Shown: piece by piece, positions 7,543-13,038 of the stretch | Layout of the letters: each line of letters starts with the position of its first letter | Numbering within the stretch: position 1 is the first letter of the stretch | NCBI GenBank assembly: GCA_018667995.1 | Contig: JABIQT010000362.1 | Coordinates: 1-13,038, forward strand | Length of the DNA: 13,038 bases | From: Candidatus Latescibacterota bacterium | GTDB taxonomy: Bacteria; JAAXHH01; JABIQT01 | Reading direction: 5' to 3' | Notes under the pieces: model-generated | What the model saw: the letters and a program-made list of their open reading frames with translations, nothing else | What the model was told of the DNA's origin: nothing | Databases searched by the model: none | Translations under genes and position numbers: made by a program

Positions 7543-8394
7543 GGTACGCCGATCGCCACGGATACAATCCCAATTTAGAAATGTGACTGGGCTCCAGCCT
7601 CTTAGCGGCAATGCCATGCTCGGCCGTCCCATTGTGATCGGTGTCTGGTAGAGCATGAATACGCTTTTCCGTTTTTGGATGTGAACGGATCCTCTCTGGT
7701 CTGTGTTCCATGTCACGGCGTGTATGAATTGAAATCTTCTCAGATAGCGCGCGACAGAGTTGGGGTATTGTTGCAGACGGTGAAAGCCGAAACGAGACCG
7801 TGTGGATCGTGTGTACTTCTGACAGCGACGTGATCTGCCAACCACACTCGACACTCGTTGACGAGCTAACTCGGATTGTAGCAGCCTATCCACAGCAGGT
7901 GTCGGAAATACCGCAAATAGTACGCCAAGTGTCCGCAACCATCAGCAGACCACCTTCCCTATAGCATCACAAGAACAGCAAATAAACCGGCAAATTGTAC
8001 GAGCTAAGAAATCATCTGAACCAGCAATCCGGCCGACACGTTCAACCGGATGTCGCTGTGTAAATGGGCGAGCCCATGAGCAAGAACACCCGTCATTTCC
8101 CCTCTGGCCTGCAATCGAAAGCAGATATACGGGCATATGGCCTGGATAGAGGAAAACCTTGGAGCCTCGATTCCGCCTCCACGAGTCAGAAAAAACCGCC
8201 ATCGTCTGCGGACCAAGCAGTCCATTTCTATAGAGAACTCTGGCTCGATGCGCCCTGGGAATCAGGCTCACACCGAAACCTATCGAGAGTCGCGAGAGTG
8301 AGCAAGACAGCAGAACTACGAGTGCAGCGACCAACCAATCAAACAACAGGAAGCTCACCACTACCTACACACCTATCAATTCAACAAGTATCAT
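7529..8394 (-). pseudogene. Decayed M48 (HtpX/Ste24-type) zinc metalloprotease gene
   Basis: Read on the - strand, M48 protease pieces lie in correct order but in different frames. From ATG 8394 a hydrophobic segment, VVVSFLLFDWLVAALVVLL, follows after an in-frame TAG. Then come RARVLYRNGLLGPQTMAVF, a frame change, and GEMTGVLAHGLAHLHSDIR (about 8099-8043), where the catalytic HExxH reads HGLAH (Glu to Gly). Next is a membrane-like LLVQMIS, stop, LVQFAGLFAVLVML, stop. After another frame change comes PAVDRLLQSELARQR (about 7900-7855), corresponding to the family's SRQRE region. ADHVAVRSTHDPHGLVSA, FHRLQQYPNSVARYLRRFQ and finally SHPKTEKRIHAL (the family HPPTxxRI motif) each need a further frame switch. 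Three or more stops, about five frame changes and a lost catalytic Glu make function very unlikely. The last piece ends at 7529, inside the 3' end of the convergent dehydratase gene. A plus-strand gene here is not supported. Confidence 0.75.
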
Positions 8395-8723
8395 CCACCA
8401 TTATCCTTGCTGCTTGGAGCGCTCCTTTCGCCTACGCTACCATAAGGCAATGATTGTGCGATCGGAATGTAAGATAAATGCCGATATCACCATCTCTTTC
8501 GTCGTTTGAAATATAGAGAATATCTGGCAATCTGACCATCAAACAGGCATTGCTCCCATCATTTAAATAAAAGCCGCTACCAGGTCGAAGAACGCGATCA
8601 ATACCATATCTCTTCTGCAGCCATATTGAACACGTTGACGCTTGAATAACGCTTGACATCACATCGACTTTGGGCCAAGATATCCCTATCCAAATCATAG
8701 CGTCGCACCAAGGAGCTTAGTAC
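8395..8723. other. Gene-poor stretch upstream of the symporter gene
   Basis: There is no recognisable gene in these 329 bases. The - strand has an 88-codon frame from 8698 to 8432 containing QKRYGIDRVLRPGSGFYLNDG and LPDILYISNDERDGDIGIYL. I do not recognise it, and it may be a relic of a gene that once preceded the M48 protease or simply chance. The + strand holds the symporter ribosome binding site and a TTGACA at 8653-8658, but no -10 box at proper spacing. Confidence 0.4.
8710..8715 (+). promoter_or_regulatory. Ribosome binding site of the symporter gene
   Basis: AAGGAG lies 8 nt upstream of ATG 8724 and decides this start. Confidence 0.75.
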
Positions 8724-10136
8724 ATGGAACCGGTCGAGCAATTCATAGTCGACTTCGCTGATATCGCCTGGTCGTATCTTCTATATTTGCTGATTTTAGG
8801 CGGCCTTTTCCTACTTCTCTACTCCCGCTTTATCCCTTTCCGATACTTCAAGCACTCCATCGATATCATCCGCGGCAAGTTTGACGACCCTGATGAACCA
8901 GGCGATATTACCCACTTCCAGGCACTCGTCAGCGCCCTCGCAGCTACTATCGGTATGGGCAACATCTCAGGAGTCGCCATAGCGATAACGGTTGGCGGCC
9001 CGGGAGCAGTTTTCTGGATGTGGTTAAGCGCCGTGCTCGGTATCGCGACCAAGTTCTTTACGTGCTCTTTGTCAATCATGTATCGAGGGCAGGACAGTCT
9101 TGGCCACACCCAGGGCGGCCCCATGTACGTCGTCGTGGAGGGGCTCGGTAAAGCATGGAAGCCTCTTGCATCATTTTTCTGCATAGTCGGTGTAATTGGC
9201 TGCCTGCCTCTCCTGCAGGTAAACCAACTGGTGCAGGTAATTAGAGATGTCATCTTTGTTCCTATGGGCGTCGCAGACGCATCAAGTCATTTCTGGTTCG
9301 ACTTCTTTGCCGGTATCGTACTGGTCATGCTGGTGGGCACCGTAATCTTCGGTGGCATTTCACGTATCGCGGACGTGTCTTCACGGGTCGTGCCTGCCAT
9401 GGTCATCCTGTATATGGCCTGTGCCCTCTGGGTCATCATTGTGAACCTTAGCGAGGTACCTCAATACCTCGCCCTAATTGTATCGGACGCCTTTACGGGT
9501 GACGCGGCAGCAGGAGGCCTCGTAGGCGTAGTGATCGCAACAGGGGTGCGACGTGCAGCGTTTTCCAACGAGGCTGGTATAGGCACGGAATCCATGGCCC
9601 ACGGTGCCGCGAAAACTCGCGAACCGGTACGTGAGGGATTGGTCGCCATGATGGAACCCGTCATCGATACGCTGATTGTGTGTACCTGCACCGCTCTGGT
9701 AATACTTATGACGGGAGTTTGGCAGACTTCATCAGATAGTGGTGTAACACTCACGGCCACTGCCTTCGAATCGGCTATGCCCGGATTCGGGTCCTATCTG
9801 CTCATAATCTGTGTGATTTTCTTCAGTACCAGCACCATATTTACCTACTCCTATTATGGCACCAAGTGTCTTGGTTTTCTGATCGGTGCTGAACGGCAAG
9901 GTCTATATAACGTATTCTACGTAGCCTGTATCATCGTCGCCTCCGTCGTTTCCTTGGATTCCGCGGTGGCTCTGATAGACGGTATGTACGCACTCATGGC
10001 AATCCCGACCATGGTCTCCACCCTCCTCCTGGCGCCACGCGTAATGCGTTCTCTGCGAGACTATATCGGCCGGTTTCATCCGCCTCATGGCGACTACGAC
10101 GATGTACCAGCCCATAAGGTCGAGCAGAATCGATAG
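8724..10136 (+). CDS. Alanine/glycine:cation symporter family (AGCS, TC 2.A.25) transporter
   Basis: A 470-residue polytopic inner-membrane protein, the normal length for sodium/proton-coupled alanine or glycine uptake carriers. Membrane segments start at about 15-34. Family signatures are FQALVSALAATIGMGNISGVA (66-86), the GGPGAVFWMW motif (91-100), YRGQDSLGHTQGGPMYVVVEGLG (120-142), and the ATGVRRAAFSNEAGIGTESMAHGAAKT stretch (272-298), followed by EGLVAMMEPVIDTLIVC. In many relatives the segment after GGPGAVFWMW contains K-Y/F-x-E; here it reads TKFFTCSLSIMYRG, with Thr at the Glu position, perhaps a subfamily trait. The tail after about 450 (FHPPHGDYDDVPAHKVEQNR) is charged and cytoplasmic. 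The gene stands 55 nt before the GH116 gene on the same strand. Substrate and coupling ion are family inference. Confidence 0.93.
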   Translation: MEPVEQFIVDFADIAWSYLLYLLILGGLFLLLYSRFIPFRYFKHSIDIIRGKFDDPDEPGDITHFQALVSALAATIGMGNISGVAIAITVGGPGAVFWMWLSAVLGIATKFFTCSLSIMYRGQDSLGHTQGGPMYVVVEGLGKAWKPLASFFCIVGVIGCLPLLQVNQLVQVIRDVIFVPMGVADASSHFWFDFFAGIVLVMLVGTVIFGGISRIADVSSRVVPAMVILYMACALWVIIVNLSEVPQYLALIVSDAFTGDAAAGGLVGVVIATGVRRAAFSNEAGIGTESMAHGAAKTREPVREGLVAMMEPVIDTLIVCTCTALVILMTGVWQTSSDSGVTLTATAFESAMPGFGSYLLIICVIFFSTSTIFTYSYYGTKCLGFLIGAERQGLYNVFYVACIIVASVVSLDSAVALIDGMYALMAIPTMVSTLLLAPRVMRSLRDYIGRFHPPHGDYDDVPAHKVEQNR

Positions 10137-10191
10137 CCTGCATCCTCTCAACCTATTAATGTATTGTTAACACTCGACTCAGGATATCCCC

Positions 10192-12717
10192 ATGACCTCA
10201 ACTCCATGGCCAGTCCTTAAGCATTATGATCAGGACCACCTGGCAAAAATCGCACTACCCATTGGCGGAATCGGCACCGGAACAATCTCTCTTGGTGGAC
10301 GCGGTGATCTCCGCGATTGGGAGATTGTAAATCGGCCGGCAAAGGGTTTCATACCCCGCGGGCAATTGAATGGAGGGCCATTCTTCGCCATACATACCCG
10401 GCGAAATGATAGTCAGACAGATACGCGCATGCTGGAGGGGCCCCTTGAGTTTTCTGAGTATGAAGGAGCTTCCGGCAGCAAATCCAGCAACCACGGTTTG
10501 CCACGCTTTCGCAATTGCTCCTTTGCCGCTGCATACCCTTTTGGCCAGGTCAACCTCTCCGACCCCGATTCACCGGTAGAGGTCCGGATGGAGGCTTTTA
10601 ACCCCCTCATTCCTTGCGATGCGGATCGCAGTGGTTTGCCCGTTGCTATGTTGCGATATGTCGTCACAAATCGAACGAGCACTCCCATCGCCGCATCCGT
10701 GTGTGGAACTATTCCAAATTTCATCGGCCAGGACGGTACCAGCGGCGCCAGCAAAGAGAATCAGAATAGGTACCGAAGCTCTGAAGGAGCCCGAGGTCTC
10801 TTCCTGATGTCACGAGGCGTGGACAAGAAGGCGCCACAATGGGGCACTTTGGCGCTTGCTACGATATCTGATGGGGACGTGAGCTATCGTACCGGATGGA
10901 AGAAGATTGGTTGGGGTTCCTCCATGCTGGATTTCTGGGATGATTTCAGTGCGGATGGTACACTAACGGATCGAGTCCCGGAGGATGTAGACGCCCCGGC
11001 GGCGTCTCTTGCTGTATCCGCCGACCTGGAACCAGGAGAAGCTCGTGCATTTACGTTCGTAATTGCCTGGCACTTCCCGAACCGAGTCACCTGGACACCG
11101 CAAGCAAAAACCGAGGAATGTTGCGAGGGCGACAACTGCTGTGACGACCCTGACTTGATTGGCAACTTCTATACCACCCGATTTGACGATTCCTGGGACG
11201 TCATCGAGCAGGTCTGTCCGGAGCTCGATCACCTGGAATGTGAGACGGAGAGATTTGTTCGCTCCTTTTGCGATTCAGACCTTCCTGCGACCGTTAAGGA
11301 AGCAGCATTGTTCAATCTGAGTACGCTCCGTAGTCAGACCTGTTTCCAGACCCCCGATGGACTCTTCTTCGGCTGGGAAGGCTGCGGAGACGACACGGGA
11401 TGCTGCCTCGGATCATGCACGCATGTCTGGAACTACGAGCAGTCTTTAGCATTCCTCTTTGGTGACTTATCCAAAGGGATGCGCAGGGTGGAATTCGGCC
11501 ATGCCATGCGGGAAGACGGCATGATGAGCTTTCGCGTTTCACTACCCATAGCGCGTGCGCAGGATATTCCACATGCGGCGGCGGATGGCCAGATGGGCTG
11601 TATCATGAAGGTCTACAGGGACTGGCAACTGTCAGGCGACCACAAGATGCTGGAAGAGCTGATCCCATCGATTCGGAAGGCGCTCGAATTCTGCTGGATA
11701 CCTGGTGGCTGGGATGCGGATCAGGACGGGGTGATGGAGGGATGCCAGCATAATACCATGGATGTGGAGTATTACGGTCCCAATCCACAGATGGGGATCT
11801 GGTATCTGGGCGCCTTGCGCGCCGCAGAAGAAATGATGAGATACGTCGGCGAAGAAGATTTTGCTAATCGCTGTCGAGCACTTTTTGACAGCGGCCGTCA
11901 GTGGCTGGATGAGAACTTATTCAATGGTGAATACTACGAACACGAGATCCGACCGCCTCTGCGCTCCGAGGATGTGGCCGAATGCCTACGCGTCGGCATG
12001 GGCGCAGCGGACATCACCTCGCCCGACTATCAGCTTGGTCCCGGTTGTCTCGTGGATCAGCTGGTGGGTCAATACATGGCGCATGTCTGTGGTCTGGGGT
12101 ACCTGGTAGACCCGGAACACGTACAGACCACGCTAAAGAGTATCATGAAGCACAATTTGATTGAAGGACTCCACGGTCACTTCAATACCATGCGATCCTA
12201 CGCAATTGGTGATGAATCAGCATTGTTGATGGCCAGTTACCCCGGACAGAGACCTGAGAACCCGTTTCCCTATTTCACCGAGGTCATGACTGGATTCGAA
12301 TATACCGCAGCCATAGGGATGCTGTACGAGGGGCAGATCGACCCAGGCCTTCAATGCATCCAGAACATCCGCGACCGATACGACGGGCGCAAGCGGAGTC
12401 CATTCGATGAGGCGGAATGCGGGCACCACTATGCGAGAGCAATGGCGGCTTGGGCTGCGGGGCTCGCCCTGACTGGTTTTCATTATTCCGCGGTCGATGT
12501 CAGCATGAGTTTCTCCGATACGACGGGCACCTGGTTCTGGTCCACAGGCTATGCCTGGGGCACCAGTCAGATCACAGAAACCGACGTCTCCCTGACCGTA
12601 CTTCACGGCAACCTAATGCTGCGGCGATTGATGATTGGGCGGGCCACCATGACAGGCGACCCTCTCCTGGTACTGAATCAAGGTGAATCCACACGAACAA
12701 CATTCACGTCACCGTAA
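10192..12717 (+). CDS. GH116 (DUF608) beta-glucosidase / non-lysosomal glucosylceramidase-like enzyme
   Basis: An 841-residue protein without signal peptide, so likely cytoplasmic; AGGAT at 10181-10185 precedes the ATG. The N-terminal beta-sandwich domain starts with ALPIGGIGTGTISLGGRGDL (21-40) and RDWEIVNRP, the hallmark of GBA2-like enzymes. The (alpha/alpha)6 catalytic domain begins near 340: FFGWEGCG (392-399) with probable nucleophile E396, CTHVWNYEQSLAFLF (409-423), DGQMGCIMKVYRDWQLSGD (465-483), and WDADQDGVMEGCQHNTMD (507-524) with probable acid/base D524. The assignments come from aligning by eye with the YLEG and TYD motifs of human GBA2 and the Thermoanaerobacterium GH116 enzyme. 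It should cleave beta-linked glucosides or related glycosides, perhaps glycolipid or plant/algal material. An unusual cysteine-rich stretch, ECCEGDNCCDD (309-319), and CG..TGCCLGSC (398-409) beside the active site stand out. Short spacing suggests co-transcription with the symporter. Confidence 0.92.
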   Translation: MTSTPWPVLKHYDQDHLAKIALPIGGIGTGTISLGGRGDLRDWEIVNRPAKGFIPRGQLNGGPFFAIHTRRNDSQTDTRMLEGPLEFSEYEGASGSKSSNHGLPRFRNCSFAAAYPFGQVNLSDPDSPVEVRMEAFNPLIPCDADRSGLPVAMLRYVVTNRTSTPIAASVCGTIPNFIGQDGTSGASKENQNRYRSSEGARGLFLMSRGVDKKAPQWGTLALATISDGDVSYRTGWKKIGWGSSMLDFWDDFSADGTLTDRVPEDVDAPAASLAVSADLEPGEARAFTFVIAWHFPNRVTWTPQAKTEECCEGDNCCDDPDLIGNFYTTRFDDSWDVIEQVCPELDHLECETERFVRSFCDSDLPATVKEAALFNLSTLRSQTCFQTPDGLFFGWEGCGDDTGCCLGSCTHVWNYEQSLAFLFGDLSKGMRRVEFGHAMREDGMMSFRVSLPIARAQDIPHAAADGQMGCIMKVYRDWQLSGDHKMLEELIPSIRKALEFCWIPGGWDADQDGVMEGCQHNTMDVEYYGPNPQMGIWYLGALRAAEEMMRYVGEEDFANRCRALFDSGRQWLDENLFNGEYYEHEIRPPLRSEDVAECLRVGMGAADITSPDYQLGPGCLVDQLVGQYMAHVCGLGYLVDPEHVQTTLKSIMKHNLIEGLHGHFNTMRSYAIGDESALLMASYPGQRPENPFPYFTEVMTGFEYTAAIGMLYEGQIDPGLQCIQNIRDRYDGRKRSPFDEAECGHHYARAMAAWAAGLALTGFHYSAVDVSMSFSDTTGTWFWSTGYAWGTSQITETDVSLTVLHGNLMLRRLMIGRATMTGDPLLVLNQGESTRTTFTSP

Positions 12718-12772
12718 TCACGTACCGCTTTATTGATTCGATCTTCCTTTAGCTTACTTTTCGTGGGTTATG

Positions 12773-12796
12773 TAAAAACCGGCTTTCATTGAAGCC
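12773..12796 (-). terminator. Small hairpin with T-run on the - strand, in the gap before metH
   Basis: On the - strand the order is GGCTT, a 6-nt loop, AAGCC, then GGTTTTTA, the layout of a short intrinsic terminator (5-bp stem). On the + strand the same stem lacks a following T-run. There is no - strand gene immediately upstream that would need it, so it could be chance. The rest of the gap 12718-12788 shows nothing. Confidence 0.2.
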
Positions 12797-13038
12797 TAAC
12801 CTGTATTCGAATGACCCAGGAGGAGTTATCTCCAGCCAATCCACAGCACCATACTCATACGAAGACGTTGTCGCGCAAATTACCAAGCTGCTTGAAGATC
12901 GCATACTCATCTTTGATGGTGCAATGGGATCCCTTATTCAGGAGTATGCCCTCGAAGAAGGCGATTTCCGTGGGGAGGTCTTTGCCGATCACCCAAGTGA
13001 CGTGAAAGGCAACAACGACCTACTGTCCATATCACGGC
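12789..13038 (+). CDS. metH: B12-dependent methionine synthase, N-terminal fragment (3' end beyond the window)
   Basis: The frame that reaches the right edge encodes [27 protein letters not shown], followed by [28 protein letters not shown]. This is the start of the MetH homocysteine-binding (S-methyltransferase) domain, recognised by DGAMG, the DFRGExFADH stretch and GNNDLL. MetH transfers a methyl group from 5-methyl-THF to homocysteine through cobalamin. The start is unclear. In this frame the only usual initiation codon between the upstream stop (12750) and the domain is TTG 12789, with no good ribosome binding site. ATG 12811 lies in another frame, and the AGGAGG at 12818-12823 is not followed by a start codon at normal distance in the metH frame. 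A rare start, or a frameshift near 12811-12860, would resolve this. The family call is firm; the start is not. Confidence 0.85.
   Translation, partial: MKPNLYSNDPGGVISSQSTAPYSYEDVVAQITKLLEDRILIFDGAMGSLIQEYALEEGDFRGEVFADHPSDVKGNNDLLSISR

Noticed and set aside
7728-7964. Open + strand stretch (SWGIVADGESRNETVWIVCTS and onward)
   Set aside because: No start codon with a ribosome binding site, and the reverse strand of the same bases carries ordered M48 motifs that explain it better.
8064-8453. 129-codon + strand reading frame in the gap after the dehydratase gene
   Set aside because: Its composition is not protein-like and it lies opposite M48 protease pieces on the - strand, so it is an antisense shadow of the relic.
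8653-8690. Sigma-70 promoter with TTGACA before the symporter gene
   Set aside because: TTGACA is perfect, but no -10-like hexamer lies 16-18 nt downstream, so I do not call a promoter.
12718-12810. A cobalamin or SAM riboswitch upstream of metH
   Set aside because: The gap is under 100 nt, too short for a full cobalamin riboswitch, and shows no B12-box or SAM-I like core. Only a 5-bp hairpin is visible.
12811-13005. 64-codon + strand frame starting at ATG 12811 as a gene of its own
   Set aside because: It overlaps the unmistakable MetH frame and reads as nonsense after about residue 15. Only its first codons matter, as a possible displaced metH start.
1-13038. tRNA, rRNA, CRISPR array, insertion sequence or defence island
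   Set aside because: No clustered direct repeats, no transposase or integrase motifs, no cloverleaf-like sequence and no defence-type domains were seen.

Overview
The window carries ten genes or gene fragments on the + strand and one decayed gene on the - strand. It looks like a chromosomal stretch of a free-living, probably marine or sediment bacterium of the FCB group. Evidence for that group is a surface protein ending in a T9SS/FlgD-type C-terminal sorting domain, followed by two DUF5683-like proteins. Strong Shine-Dalgarno sequences, such as AAGGAGGT before glyA, argue against a typical core Bacteroidota genome. A Latescibacterota- or Marinimicrobia-like lineage is possible, but this is inference and the phylum is unresolved. 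There are no phage, IS, CRISPR, tRNA or rRNA signals.

Layout. (1) 1-3114 is a tight three-gene unit: the C-terminal part of a large FG-GAP/VCBS beta-propeller surface protein, then two divergent DUF5683-like exported proteins. The first junction overlaps as ATGA and the second has a 7-nt gap. (2) 3308-4555 is glyA (serine hydroxymethyltransferase) behind an excellent ribosome binding site. (3) 4525-6405 holds a cytochrome c-tandem rhodanese fusion and a lipoprotein MsrB, a likely cell-envelope redox/repair pair. (4) 6412-7542 is an enolase-superfamily sugar-acid dehydratase resembling D-galactonate dehydratase. (5) 7529-8394 on the - strand is a heavily broken M48 zinc metalloprotease gene, followed by about 330 bases with no recognisable gene. 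(6) 8724-10136 is an alanine/glycine:cation symporter. (7) 10192-12717 is a GH116 beta-glucosidase/glucosylceramidase-like enzyme. (8) From about 12789 to the right edge is the start of metH, B12-dependent methionine synthase.

How the genes may work together. The envelope block (FG-GAP plus DUF5683 pair) probably serves surface display or outer-membrane biology. The dehydratase, symporter and GH116 enzyme point to a heterotroph using glycosides, sugar acids and amino acids with sodium-coupled uptake. glyA and metH are both one-carbon/methionine enzymes but lie about 8 kb apart, so no operon is implied.

The most noteworthy points are: a cytochrome c-rhodanese fusion whose rhodanese part has no cysteine left; a one-cysteine MsrB lipoprotein gene with a second, well-spaced internal ribosome binding site and ATG that could yield a cytosolic form; the multi-lesion M48 pseudogene; and a metH fragment lacking a good start codon in its own frame. 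I saw no convincing new defence or mobile system.
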